Shown here: in pieces, positions 9,611-19,496 of the stretch
How the letters are laid out: every line of letters starts with the position of its first letter
Numbering within the stretch: the first letter of the stretch is position 1
NCBI RefSeq assembly: GCF_000341735.1
Contig: NZ_KB455575.1
Span: 1,980,120-2,044,119, forward strand
DNA from: Methylotuvimicrobium buryatense 5G
GTDB lineage: Bacteria > Pseudomonadota > Gammaproteobacteria > Methylococcales > Methylomonadaceae
Reading direction: 5' to 3'
Length of the DNA stretch: 64,000 nucleotides
Made by a program: the position numbers and the translations under genes
The notes under the pieces: generated by a model
What the model was told of the DNA's origin: nothing
The model's input: the letters and a program-made list of their open reading frames with translations, nothing else
Databases searched by the model: none

Positions 9611-11128
9611 CTACACTTTAAAAACCATGATTCCGGCATATGCAGTCACTAACAGTCCGCAAGCCATCGCGTATTGCACAATTTGCATCCTCATTTTTCT
9701 CGTCTGCTCACGATTTCTAACAATAGAGACACTGCCTAAAACAGGAATCCCCGTCATCGTTCTGATTTGATTGGACGCGATAAAAGTGGGCTTTATCAAA
9801 ACCGCTAAAAAAGCGATCGCAATACCTAGGACTAACCCGCCCCCTAACGCGGCGGAATAAAGAATGGCTCTTTTCGGCCCGGATGGCGACAATGGCTTAT
9901 TGGGCGGATCGGCCACTTTAAATCTTAGTGATGTACCCTCGGCATCAACCTTTTCTGTTAAGTTCATCTGCTCCTTTCTTTGCAGTAAGGTATCGTAATT
10001 TTTTTTAATCGCGCTATAGTCCCTATTCAAATTCTGCATCTCCGTTTCAACATTCAAACGTTGATTAAACTCATCATCGAGTTTAACGATTTTTTGTTCA
10101 TGGGATTCTATTCTCGATTTAATTGAAGCAATCTGCGCATCGATTTCGTTAAGGGAGGCCTTGATGGATTGTACAAACGGATTAGAATGCGATGCTGCCG
10201 ACCCCTCAGTTTCGAGCACCTCTTTTTCTTGCGATTTGCGTTTCTGGATAGACCTAATTTGATCGTTAATAACCTTTACGCTTGGATGCTTGCGAGTATA
10301 TTTCAGCAACAATTCATCACGCTGAGAAATTAGAGCCATTAACCTTGGATCTTCTGCTTTGTTGGCATTAAGCGACAAACCCCATTCATCTTCCGCACTT
10401 TCTTGAGCTTCCGCCAATTGTTCTTTTAAAACTTGTTTTCGCGAATCCAGTTCTTTTAACGCTAATTTTGCCTCTTCAATCGTTCTATTCAATTCTTGTA
10501 TTTGACCAACCTGATCGCCGCTTTGTCCAGGAAGCATCCCGACATTCGCGCGTTTAAAATTTTCCCTGGCTTTTTCAGCATTTCGAAGTCGTTGTTCGTA
10601 TTCTTGAATTTGAGCCAATAAAAAGCGCTGCGTGGAGTCCGCATCATCTAAGGCGGTTTTTTGCGCTTGCTCGGAAAAAACCGTTAGCACGGCCTGTACG
10701 ACATGTTTAGCCTCGAGCGGATCGGTTGCCTCATAGCTAATGGAAAAAATATCATTTTTTCCGCCATCTATTTTAATGTTATCTTTCAGCTTATTGATTA
10801 AGGCTAATTTCTCACCTTCCGTTTTTACACTCGTATCCAAACCCGCTAGATTGGCTATATTTTCTAAATGATATCGTGTAAACATCAGCTGTTTCATGAT
10901 CGCAACCATGCCTCTAACATCAGACTGTATCGCTAATCCGCTCAGCAATGGCCGCAGCATAGTTCGGGTATCAACCTGAACGCGAGCCGTAGACGAGTAT
11001 TTGTCGGGCAGATTCAGAATATACCACCAAGCGGGAAGACAAATGAGCCAGGCCGAAATAATGATAAACCACTTATATCGGAATGTTGCCTTTATATAAT
11101 AAAGAATTTCAGCAAATTGCTCTTGCAT
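9611..11128 (-). CDS. XrtA-associated polysaccharide chain-length determinant (TIGR03007-like, Wzz family)
   Basis: A 505-residue inner-membrane polysaccharide copolymerase. It has an N-terminal membrane segment (WFIIISAWLICLPAWWYIL), a long periplasmic coiled-coil region (about residues 160-400, with VETEMQNLNRDYSAIKKNYD), the proline-rich motif ADPPNKPLSPSGPKRAILY, and two C-terminal membrane segments (AALGGGLVLGIAIAFLAVLI and QYAMACGLLVTAYAGIMVF). It sets polymer length together with the tyrosine autokinase downstream. No kinase domain is fused to it, as usual for this subfamily. It lies 89 bp after the export lipoprotein gene. Confidence 0.9.
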   Translation of the reverse strand: MQEQFAEILYYIKATFRYKWFIIISAWLICLPAWWYILNLPDKYSSTARVQVDTRTMLRPLLSGLAIQSDVRGMVAIMKQLMFTRYHLENIANLAGLDTSVKTEGEKLALINKLKDNIKIDGGKNDIFSISYEATDPLEAKHVVQAVLTVFSEQAQKTALDDADSTQRFLLAQIQEYEQRLRNAEKARENFKRANVGMLPGQSGDQVGQIQELNRTIEEAKLALKELDSRKQVLKEQLAEAQESAEDEWGLSLNANKAEDPRLMALISQRDELLLKYTRKHPSVKVINDQIRSIQKRKSQEKEVLETEGSAASHSNPFVQSIKASLNEIDAQIASIKSRIESHEQKIVKLDDEFNQRLNVETEMQNLNRDYSAIKKNYDTLLQRKEQMNLTEKVDAEGTSLRFKVADPPNKPLSPSGPKRAILYSAALGGGLVLGIAIAFLAVLIKPTFIASNQIRTMTGIPVLGSVSIVRNREQTRKMRMQIVQYAMACGLLVTAYAGIMVFKV

Positions 11129-11217
11129 ATCTAAACACTACCTCTTAATAAATCCGCACATAAACCATACTTCGCGCGAAGTCTATACGGAATACAACTA
11201 TTAAAAATTATACCCAT

Positions 11218-11964
11218 TTAGAAAAAGGATTCCGGAATAATCAGAATATCGCCCGGCATTATCCTAACATTCGCCGACAAATCGCCGTTGCTTAATAAAT
11301 CATCTATTCGAACGCCAAATTGATAATCGTCATCATCGATTTTTCGAATAATACTTGCTCTATTACCATCGGAAAAGATTCCCAGACCGCCAACTTGGAT
11401 CATTAAATCGAGTAAGGTCATGCCTTTTTTATAGGGAAAAGCTCTAGCGGTTCCGCTTCCCCCCATACCGCCGCCGCCCATACCGCCGCCGCCCATGCCA
11501 CCGCCCATGCCGCCGCCGCCCATGCCACCGCCCATGCCACCGCCCATGCCGCCGCCCATGCCACCGCCCATGCCGCCGCCCATACCACCGCCCATGCCGC
11601 TACCGGTCATGATAATTTTTACTTGCTGTTCGTAAATGCCCTGAAAACCGCCCACAATGATAGCAACTTGAGGGTCTCTGACATATTCGCTCAAAATAAC
11701 TTCCATTTCACGCGCCAATTCGGAAGGCGTTCTGCCAAGTGCATCGACATCGTCGATCAATGGCGTGGTTATCTTGCCGTCGGGTCGAACAGTTGCTGTT
11801 GTCGATATTTCCGGATAACCCCATACAAATATCTGCACACTGTCTCCCGGACCAATTCTATAGGTATAGTCCTGAGGCAATTCAGATTCATCGGTCAAGG
11901 GAGGATAGCCGCACCCGGACAAAAGCAAGAAGAACAGAGATAAGATAAATATTTTTTTTGTCAT
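11218..11964 (-). CDS. XrtA-associated exopolysaccharide export lipoprotein (TIGR03027-like, Wza family) with Gly/Met repeat insert
   Basis: A 248-residue outer-membrane export protein. The signal peptide ends in the lipobox LLLLSGC. The export domain follows (YRIGPGDSVQIFVWGYPEIS, then VRPDGKITTPLIDDVDALGRT), and then an SLBB-like domain (KKGMTLLDLMIQVGGL ... VRIMPGDILIIPESFF). About 50 residues of GGGM/GGGGM units (residues about 121-169) interrupt the region between them, where I would expect a short loop. Homologues are generally about 170-210 residues, so the insert accounts for the excess length. It probably forms the secretin-like exit channel in the outer membrane. The first gene of its run, it follows a 507-bp non-coding stretch. 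Confidence 0.88.
   Translation of the reverse strand: MTKKIFILSLFFLLLSGCGYPPLTDESELPQDYTYRIGPGDSVQIFVWGYPEISTTATVRPDGKITTPLIDDVDALGRTPSELAREMEVILSEYVRDPQVAIIVGGFQGIYEQQVKIIMTGSGMGGGMGGGMGGGMGGGMGGGMGGGMGGGGMGGGMGGGGMGGGGMGGSGTARAFPYKKGMTLLDLMIQVGGLGIFSDGNRASIIRKIDDDDYQFGVRIDDLLSNGDLSANVRIMPGDILIIPESFF
11461..11599 (-). repeat. In-frame tandem repeat encoding (GGGM)n
   Basis: About 139 bp built from 12- and 15-bp units (coding sense ATGGGCGGTGGC and ATGGGCGGCGGCGGT) encode a run of Gly-Gly-Gly-Met and Gly-Gly-Gly-Gly-Met within the export lipoprotein. Synonymous changes between units are few, indicating recent expansion or active slippage. All units are multiples of three, so copy-number change keeps the frame. 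The tract is far more GC-rich than its surroundings. Confidence 0.92.
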
Positions 11965-12471
11965 ACCAATTAAACTCTAGATTTGAAAATAAATCTGACA
12001 CGCGCCTTTTCTAATGGTGCATCGAAAATAACTCGGTTTTGTCTCATGCCGAAAAAGGCTCTTACTCAATCCTCAAAATAATTGAAATATCATAGCGACA
12101 TGAGACTATAAGTCTTTGATTTTAATATAAAATTGACTCCGCAATAACTTAAGTCTTGAAGCTCACAAATCGCTTGAGACTTACGCAATGAATTCTGCTC
12201 ATTCATATCAATTACTACTTTTTCGCTCACCCAAATTAGTCCTTACTTTTCAATGCGGTAGGTCGAAATGTTACGATAGCCAGGTTTGTGTATGCGTCCT
12301 TCTCATACAATTATAGGTGACTTACAGCATATTTTTAATTTATACCTTATTCGTATCGCTATATCCTAGCCCAGCTTTAACAAATATTGCGCTTACGGTC
12401 TAAGCTATCGAACTAGAAAGATTAAAAATCATGCTAAATATAACTTTGTAGTGACATGCTACTTATTTTCG
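11965..12471. other. Non-coding interval between the export gene and prsT remnant
   Basis: A 507-bp AT-rich stretch without an open frame of interest. It should contain the promoter of the minus-strand export/chain-length genes. I looked for a sigma-54 type GG-N10-GC element that PrsR could use and found none convincing. No repeat family of the window is present here. Confidence 0.5.
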
Positions 12472-14121
12472 CTATTCGGATTTCCCGGATAATTGCCTCA
12501 TCAGTTTCTTTGCATCATCGAGTTGATCGAATTGATTAGATTTTGCAAGTTCCATCACTTGCCTCAACTCCGACAATGCTGCGGATTTGTTCCCGAGAGC
12601 ATGATATACCGATGCCAAATGATACCTAAACACCGGCACATCAGGAGCGGCAACGATAACCTTTTGCAAAATCGACAAAGCCTGATTTAATCGTCCAGCC
12701 TTAAATTCAGCCCATGCGTAGGTATCGATAAAATAAGGTTGATCGCTGTACTTAAACCGCTGAACTATTTGTACGGCTTTCTCAATATCATCCGGCTGCC
12801 CATAATGATCCAATAGAATAGCCGCCAAATTATTCCTAGCGATATCTAGCTTTGGACTTTTTTCTATGACTTGATAATAAATCGCAACCGCTTCATCGTA
12901 CTTTTTTTGATCAACATAAGTTGCAGCTAGCAACATAGAAAGCTCAAGACTCTCTGGATTACGTTCCAAACCAAGTTGATAAATTCTCAGCGCATCTTTT
13001 ATTTGATTTTTTTGTGAGTAAGCCCGGGCTAATTCAGAATACAGCGAGACCGAATTCGGATAATCGTCTATCGCTTTTGTTAACAAGGTAACGGCATCGT
13101 CAAATTTGCGATCCAACGTCAACAACTTGCTTTTCAACACAATGGCGGAAATATTTGCCGGGCTATCCTTAATTAAATCATTCAGATAGGTAAGCATTTT
13201 GGGACGCTGCTTCAGCATCTCGTGACAACGAGCCATTTCCGTTAGACTATCGGCTTGAGCCGGATATCTCGACAGGGTTTCTTTGAATAAAGGTATGGCT
13301 TTGCTACAGTCGCCTTGCTCTTGATATAGCTTGCCTCTTAAAAACTTAGCCAGGAATATAGACTTGGGTTGCGACTCCATTGCTGAAATCAACTCTTCGG
13401 CCGTCTCCCAATCTCTTTGAACCATCTTGATCTGCACTAATTTATTTAATACCGAAACCTGATTGGGCATTCTAGCTAATGCTTTTGTAAGCAATTGTGC
13501 CGCATAATCGAGATGATTTTCCTTGACCGCTTTATCAACAACTGGGAATAAGGCCTGTAAATTAGCAGGATTAATATCGAGTGCTTCTTTAAAGTTCTTT
13601 TGGGCTTTATCTAACTCGCCCTGCTGTAAAAAAATATTGCCCATTAATACGATCGCCTCGTCGGAATTCGGCATGTCCCAGAGCACTGTATTTAATAATG
13701 CAGAAGCTTCCTCGAACTGACCATCTTGAATCAACACTTTCGCTTTAAGGATTTTTGCGCCGATTTGATTTGGATTTTTATTCAAGATAGCCTGAACCGC
13801 TTCTGAGGTAGCCTTATAATCTCCTTGCTCAAAATAAATATTCGCCAATAATAAATCGGCTTCGGTACGAACATCGGGTTTAAAGTTTTTATTATCGGCA
13901 ATTTCTTTTAATTGCTGTTTCGCAGCACTTACGTTGTTGACCATCAAAGTCCATTTTGCTAATTCCAGCAAGTGCTTGGGGGTTTCTTGACTCTTTTTTA
14001 TAAAGCCTTGTAAAACTTCGTCCGTTCTATTCCTGTCTGTTTGATAGATAAAACCCAATAAAATCAGCTTTTGTTGAACATCATTAGGTCGCTGGTCGAC
14101 CAATTCGGTCAGAATTCGCTC
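12472..14121 (-). pseudogene. prsT: prsT 3' part (TPR-repeat lipoprotein, split by IS66-type element)
   Basis: This is the C-terminal 547 codons of the PEP-CTERM-system TPR lipoprotein (TIGR02917-like). It shows many TPR helices, for example LILLGFIYQTDRNRTDEVLQ, ALDINPANLQALFPVVDKAV and YDEAVAIYYQVIEKSP. The reading frame is intact to its stop but has lost its own start. Joining 14113 to the 5' part at 15798, after removing one copy of the target duplication, restores an unbroken frame (...EAER-ILTELVDQ...) of 800 residues. An open frame extends leftward into the element to 14220, but those 35 residues are transposon sequence, not PrsT. TPR proteins in these loci are thought to scaffold biosynthesis or sorting. 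Confidence 0.93.
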
Positions 14122-15797
14122 GTAATCGTTTAGCCCCCCCCTGTTCCTATCACGCCAAAACCGGCATAGGCAAACGAGGGACGGGTTGGTTTTTACGGCG
14201 TTCGGCCAGTGTTTGAGCAATAAACTCCCAAGGATTCAGGTCTCTCAAACGCGCGGTATCAATCACGCTCGCCAGCAAGGCAACCACGCGACTGCCTTGT
14301 GCCGTCCGCGAACCGAAGGTGATTTTGCGCAGCAATACCCAGTGCCGCAAACTGCGTTCCGCCACGTTGTTGGTCAATGGATGCGCCGGCGTTTCGACCA
14401 CGCGCACGATGGCCTCCCAATCGTTGAGAAATTCGCCGGCTAATTGTCGGCTGTCAACATGCGCGATGTCTCGGTGCGTCTCGCAGAGCGAGCGCAGCAA
14501 GGTCAGCAACTGTTGATTCTGCGCCCATAAGGATTCGGCATCCGGCGGCGATTCGCGGAGTCGGTGGATGTTGCGCATCAACAGGATCATGGCCAATAAC
14601 AAGGCTTCGCCGAAAGCTTGTCCTTCGCTATCCAAGCACTGATACAGTGCTCGGGCCTTGCGCACCAAGTGCGCCCAACAGCGCAAGCGCCTAGGAAAGA
14701 TGCGATAGACGCTGTAGCCGTCGGTCATCAGTAAGCCGCAAAACGCTTCCCCTAAGAGCTGGTTCACGACGAGACGATGGCGTTTGCCCACTTGATAAAT
14801 CACCGTCTGTGCGCTGACAAAGACCCAGAGCCAAAATAACTGCCCGGCTTCTTTCCAGGGTGTTTCATCGATATGTAAGAGGCCGGCGGCCTTGAGTTCC
14901 GCGATCAACTGCTCGTCGACGACCGGCGCAACGGCACGTCCCGCTTCATGAATGCATTGATTGATGGTGCTGGTGCTGAGGTCGATCCCCAGCCAATCGC
15001 GCAAATAGGCTTGGATTCTGCTGCGCGATGCCCGTAGGGACAATGAGAGATAAACCAAAAAGCTAACCAACCGAGGGCCGCACAGATGCCATTCGCTCAG
15101 GGCTACGCTCCAGCCATCTTCGTCGGCGCCTCGCCCGGGCTCGGCGCGGGTTTGATGACCGCAGGGACAGGTCGCCGAGAAGTAGTCATGTCGGCTATGT
15201 TCGATTTGTAATTTCGGCGATTCGGCGTTGCCGATTTCAAGCTCCAGTTCGAACCGGGCGTTCCAGGGTCGGTAGTCGGTGTTGTCGGCAAACGATTGCC
15301 TACACGCGGCGCAGCAATCCGGGCGATGCTCAATTGTCCGTGTCACCGGTAAGGTCAGGTTGCGGCTATAGCCTGGGCTACCGACTTGGCGCCCGGCTTT
15401 TTTAGGCTTTCCGCTATCACCGGTCGCCGCCGGAGGTGTTGCCGAGTCCTGGCTAGGTAAGTCATCTGACGAAGACTCAGACGAATCCAGTGCCGACAAG
15501 TCGTCCGTTGCCGGCGCTTCTTCCGACGGTTCGGCGCTGGATTGATTCGATTGCCAAGGCTCCCGGGATGACGGCGGACGCGAACTCGTATCCGGGGATT
15601 GTTTGAGTCGTTCTCGGGCTTCTTTGAGATCCGCCAACAGTTGCTTACTCAATGGACGCAACTCACCCTCCGGCAAATCATCCAGATAGTCCGTGTCCAT
15701 TTGGCTAAGGTCTCGGTCGCTCAACGTCATGTCCTATAGCTTTTCATGTTTTAACGGGAGATGCTACTTTTTTAGTGATGGGGGGCTAAACGATTAC
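14122..15797. mobile_element. IS66-family insertion sequence (single-ORF, ISBst12-like) inside prsT
   Basis: A 1676-bp element with 18-bp terminal inverted repeats GTAATCGTTTAGCCCCCC at both ends. The GTAA start is typical of the IS66 family. It is flanked by a perfect 8-bp target duplication ATTCGCTC (14114-14121 and 15798-15805). It contains one transposase gene and no tnpA/tnpB accessory genes, which is the arrangement of the ISBst12 branch. The exact duplication and matching ends indicate a recent, possibly still mobile, insertion. Confidence 0.96.
14150..15730 (-). CDS. IS66-family transposase (TnpC)
   Basis: A 526-residue transposase. The N-terminus has the leucine-rich helix of the family (LRPLSKQLLADLKEARERL), then a Pro/Ser-rich linker with RPPSSREPW. 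A zinc-finger region CCAACRQSF and CPCGHQTRAEPG follows. The DDE core includes LLHIDETPWKEAGQLFWLWV (first Asp), GLLMTDGYSVY (second Asp) and HPLTNNVAERSLRHWVLLRK (Glu in NNVAERSLR). All key acidic residues are present, so it is probably active. It reads in the same direction as prsT. Confidence 0.95.
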   Translation of the reverse strand: MTLSDRDLSQMDTDYLDDLPEGELRPLSKQLLADLKEARERLKQSPDTSSRPPSSREPWQSNQSSAEPSEEAPATDDLSALDSSESSSDDLPSQDSATPPAATGDSGKPKKAGRQVGSPGYSRNLTLPVTRTIEHRPDCCAACRQSFADNTDYRPWNARFELELEIGNAESPKLQIEHSRHDYFSATCPCGHQTRAEPGRGADEDGWSVALSEWHLCGPRLVSFLVYLSLSLRASRSRIQAYLRDWLGIDLSTSTINQCIHEAGRAVAPVVDEQLIAELKAAGLLHIDETPWKEAGQLFWLWVFVSAQTVIYQVGKRHRLVVNQLLGEAFCGLLMTDGYSVYRIFPRRLRCWAHLVRKARALYQCLDSEGQAFGEALLLAMILLMRNIHRLRESPPDAESLWAQNQQLLTLLRSLCETHRDIAHVDSRQLAGEFLNDWEAIVRVVETPAHPLTNNVAERSLRHWVLLRKITFGSRTAQGSRVVALLASVIDTARLRDLNPWEFIAQTLAERRKNQPVPRLPMPVLA

Positions 15798-16558
15798 ATT
15801 CGCTCAGCCTCTTGATTCTTTTTAGCTGCGGAATAGATCTTAGCCAACGCGTACTTTAGCTCATCCTTTTCCGGAAAAATTCTGATGAGATCTTGATAAT
15901 CGGCTATGACAGCATCGATATCTTTATTTTGAGCGTCAATTTTGATTTTCAATAACCGCAATGACAAATTATCGCGATCCGACTCGATAGCCGGCTCAAT
16001 CAACGAAAGCGCTTCGTCAAAATTTTGATCCTCCATCAATAAAGCCGCTTTTAACGACAACGCATCATTATGCATTGGATCTTGCTTTAGCACCTCGTCC
16101 AAAATCGGCAACGCTTCAGACATTTTTTTTTGCCTGATAAGAATCGATGCCTCCAAGGTTTTTGCATCCACATTATTGGCATCCTGCTCTAAAATTTCCT
16201 TAACTTGAATCAGTGCATTTTCGGCTTCATTCAGCAGCAATAAAACCTTGCCTAAGCGTAGTTTGGCATCTAGATTCTCAGGCTTTAACTTGATTGCTTC
16301 AATCAAGTTATCTTTCATGCTTTTAAAATTCCTATTTTTTTCATTCACCAGCGCGAGATAGTAATAAGCATCGCCGACAGTAGCATCCTGCTGAATTGCG
16401 CTTTTTAACTCTAATTCGGCCTTCGCGTATTCACCTCGATTATAAAGTTCAATTCCTTTCGCTTGACTATCCATCGCGATTTCTTCAGGCGAACTACAGG
16501 CCGTTAACAGCGAAAAACATAGAACAACAGTAAAATTCTTAATAATTCTTATCAGCAT
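15798..16558 (-). pseudogene. prsT: prsT 5' part (TPR-repeat lipoprotein, interrupted)
   Basis: The first 253 codons of the PEP-CTERM TPR lipoprotein. The signal peptide ends in the lipobox LLTACSS, followed by TPR units such as YNRGEYAKAELELKSAIQQ and DAYYYLALVNEKNRNFKS. Translation would run one codon into the duplication (Met) and stop at TAA within the inserted element, giving a 254-residue truncated product. A secreted fragment could still be made. In XrtA loci prsT sits with prsK and prsR, and here prsK starts divergently 784 bp away. Confidence 0.93.
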
Positions 16559-17342
16559 TGTCGCTAAACCTTCATAGGAAATTTTAGTTACTTTGTTTGG
16601 CGGAAAATAGTTTAGAGCCTAATAGACATTTATTGCTACTCCCAAAGCGAATTCTTAAAGTGGACCCTATAGACGGGTTTATCTAGTGCTTAAATCGGCA
16701 GTTTAGCAATGAAGCAAATGAAGTTTATACAACATTTTAAGAGGCTATCCATAAATTTTGAGCAACCTTTCCGGAGAGCAAAAGTATTTCGCAAATGCAC
16801 AGCAACCTATTGAATTAACCTCTATTCTTCATGTATTTCATGGTGAAATGCTTTTTCTAAGATCAAATCCGGGCGAGTTTGGATAATTTAGGAGCCAAAT
16901 TCCTCCACAGACACGCCTCTCGTACCGTCAACAAACTTGAACGATTTTTCAGTATGAGGAGAGCAAATAGGCATAAACAACCCTATTAATTTGGATCCCA
17001 AGTCCCGTACCGGAGACTCCTCAACCTCAATATGTCTATTTATACCCATCGCACTTCAAATTTCGGCATTGACGCATGGAGGCGCCGGGGTGTTCGGCAA
17101 AGGCTTTGACAGCAGGGATGCTGTCACAGAGCCTACATGGACGTATTCACGGCGTCCTTTGACGGACACCCCGGCGCCGAAATTTGACCAGCAAAGGGTA
17201 TATCAACCACGCATGATCTATTGGTCATTAAAGCACAAACCCGTATCATTCAATACAGACTTCATCTCAAACCTTACCATTGAAATTGAGATTTAGCCGA
17301 TTTTACATCGGCTCTTAACCTTCTCTGACCGCTACGAATAAC
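16559..17342. other. Intergenic region between prsT and prsK
   Basis: This 784-bp interval separates divergent prsT and prsK and should contain both promoters. Positions 17041-17202 are a family B element. The rest (16559-17040) is AT-rich with no convincing gene; the open frame at 16991-17296 lies mostly in the repeat and is rejected. Confidence 0.5.
17041..17202. mobile_element. Family B miniature inverted-repeat element (copy B1)
   Basis: A 162-bp element starting TATACCCATCGCACTTCAAA and ending in CAGCAAAGGGTATA. The terminal 27 bp pair imperfectly, including TTTCGGC/GCCGAAA and TATACCC/GGGTATA. The shared core GGACGTATTCACGGCGTCC is at 17139-17157. It is nearly identical to copy B5 at 62057-62217. 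It lies 140 bp before prsK. Confidence 0.78.
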
Positions 17343-19496
17343 ATGGACACTCTGGAAAATTACAGCTTTTACAATTACCTTACCGCTACGACCAGTTATG
17401 CCTTGTTAATTCCATTTGCATTAATAAGCATAAAAAAAAGCCCTTATTTCGTGCCCTTCTTTCTGGCAATTGTTCTTTCCTTGATTTGGTTAGGCTACAC
17501 AACGTTTACCCTGCAAGATCAGTTCTATTTCAGTTCCGATGCACTACCATTCGAAACTTTACGCAATGGAGCTTGGCTGATTTTTCTTTGCTTTATAAGC
17601 TTCAAACAACGCAAGGGAGAACGCTTATCGATTTTTTTTAGATCGAAAAATGTCCTATTGATCTTGTTTAGCACAACTCTCGTGTTTCTTTACGAAGTCA
17701 ATTCAGGCTTACTACAAGCCATCAACCAATTCCTGCAAAGGGACTTGCGCTTATTTATCCATGTCATTTTTGCAATTGTCGGCCTAATGTTGATTGAGCA
17801 AATTTATCGCAACGCATTTTCCGATCAACGTTGGTCGATAAAATTCTTATGCGTAGGTCTTGGCGCTTTGTTTATAGTCGACTTTATTCTATACAGCAAA
17901 TCATTACTGTTTTTTTCGTTGGATTCGGCGATATGGAGTTCGCGGGGAATTATCAATGCCATAATAGCGCCTATGCTCGCGGTTTCCATGCTGCGTTTAC
18001 AAGAAAAAGACACCGAATTGACCGTTTCAAGAAAAATCGTTTTTCATACCACTGTTCTATTCGGCTCCGGATTATACTTGGTCCTGATGTCAGTTGCCGG
18101 ATTTTATATACGTGACTATGGCGGCAATTGGGGGGAAGTCGCTCAATTTACCTTTATTTTTTTAGCGATTTTATTGCTGATCGTTCTTTTTATTTCCGGA
18201 AAAATTAGAGCGTTAGTCAAAGTTAATTTGAGTAAACATTTTCTTGAATATCGCTATGATTATCGAGAAGAATGGATCAAGCTTAGTAAAACCCTCGCGC
18301 AATTGAATTCGGTCAGCGAATTGGCGGGGCTCATTATTAAAACCATGGCCGATTTAGTAGAGAGTTCCGGTGGAGGGCTTTGGCTAAAAAACGAACAAGG
18401 CGATTTTTATTTAGCAGAACACAAACACTTAGGCTTCGAACCGGAACAATTATTTGGTAAAGACGAACCTTTTATTCGATTCTTAGCCGACAAGCAATGG
18501 GTCATCGATTTCGTGCAATACATTGACAACCCGGATCTATACGACGACATTGATTTGTCGAAGTGGAATTTCGACGACAACAAAATTTGGCTCATTATCC
18601 CGCTCTATAGGCTAAACTCATTAGAAGCCTTCGTTGTCCTTACCCAAGCGCGTGTCCCCAGGGCACTTAACTGGGAGGATCTCGACTTATTAAAGACTGT
18701 CGGATTCCAGTTGAGTAATGCTCTAGCCTTAAACCAAACGCTTGACGAATTGTCCCGTGCTCGACAATTCGAAGCCTACAGCAGGCTATCCGCATTCGTA
18801 GTACACGATTTAAAAAATCTGATCGCGCAAGTTGCGATGATTGTTAAAAATGCAGAAAAACATAAACATAATCCCGAATTCATTGAAGACTCCATCGATA
18901 CGTTGCAAAATGTCGTCACAAAAATGCAACACATCATCGACCAATTGAAAAAAGGCAATATTCAATCCGAAACCCAAGCCGTACTTAACTTAAATCAAAT
19001 CATCCAAGATGTCGCACAACAACAATCAAGCAATCGTCCGACCTTGGAAATTGTCTCAGATATTAACCAAGACTTCGAAGTTCAAGGCGAACAAGCTAAA
19101 ATAACAGCCGTTCTCGGGCATCTAATACAAAACGCTCAAGAAGCAACCGATGACGATGGCTTTGTTAAATTGGAGTTAACACAAAACGCTGACCGAGCAA
19201 TCATCAAAATTATCGATAGCGGCGCCGGAATGGATAATAAGTTTATTGCCGAAAGGTTGTTTAAGCCTTTCGATACGACAAAAGGCAATGCGGGTATGGG
19301 TATCGGTGTTTACGAAGCTCGAGATTACGTTTTAAAACATTCGGGGACGATCGATGTTAAAAGCGCGGCCGGTATAGGAACAACTTTTACGATCACCTTG
19401 CCGCTTTATAAACGGCACAAGCAGCCGACTCAAACTAGCGCCGAAACGAACGTTCAACTTGATATGACCCGAGCAATATTAAAAGGCGAGAAATGA
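17343..19496 (+). CDS. prsK: PEP-CTERM system sensor histidine kinase PrsK
   Basis: A 717-residue membrane sensor kinase. The N-terminal ~290 residues form about eight membrane helices (for example YALLIPFALISI, FFLAIVLSLIWLGYTTF, FTFIFLAILLLIVLFISG). A GAF domain follows at about 320-470 (SVSELAGLIIKTMADLVESS ... GLWLKNEQGDFY). The histidine is His488 in AFVVHDLKNLIAQ. The ATP-binding domain has HLIQNAQEATDD (N box) and GAGMDNKF plus GMGIGVYEAR (G boxes). PrsK phosphorylates PrsR, which is encoded with a 4-bp overlap. The signal it senses is unknown. A repeat B element precedes it, and no strong ribosome-binding site is visible. Confidence 0.93.
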   Translation: MDTLENYSFYNYLTATTSYALLIPFALISIKKSPYFVPFFLAIVLSLIWLGYTTFTLQDQFYFSSDALPFETLRNGAWLIFLCFISFKQRKGERLSIFFRSKNVLLILFSTTLVFLYEVNSGLLQAINQFLQRDLRLFIHVIFAIVGLMLIEQIYRNAFSDQRWSIKFLCVGLGALFIVDFILYSKSLLFFSLDSAIWSSRGIINAIIAPMLAVSMLRLQEKDTELTVSRKIVFHTTVLFGSGLYLVLMSVAGFYIRDYGGNWGEVAQFTFIFLAILLLIVLFISGKIRALVKVNLSKHFLEYRYDYREEWIKLSKTLAQLNSVSELAGLIIKTMADLVESSGGGLWLKNEQGDFYLAEHKHLGFEPEQLFGKDEPFIRFLADKQWVIDFVQYIDNPDLYDDIDLSKWNFDDNKIWLIIPLYRLNSLEAFVVLTQARVPRALNWEDLDLLKTVGFQLSNALALNQTLDELSRARQFEAYSRLSAFVVHDLKNLIAQVAMIVKNAEKHKHNPEFIEDSIDTLQNVVTKMQHIIDQLKKGNIQSETQAVLNLNQIIQDVAQQQSSNRPTLEIVSDINQDFEVQGEQAKITAVLGHLIQNAQEATDDDGFVKLELTQNADRAIIKIIDSGAGMDNKFIAERLFKPFDTTKGNAGMGIGVYEARDYVLKHSGTIDVKSAAGIGTTFTITLPLYKRHKQPTQTSAETNVQLDMTRAILKGEK

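Noticed and set aside
11965..12471. Sigma-54 promoter for PrsR control of the export genes
   Set aside because: I looked for GG-N10-GC on the minus strand here and near 9313-9610 and found no match with proper spacing and context.
16991..17296. 101-codon open frame before prsK
   Set aside because: Most of it is family B repeat sequence; similar frames occur in B5 by chance.
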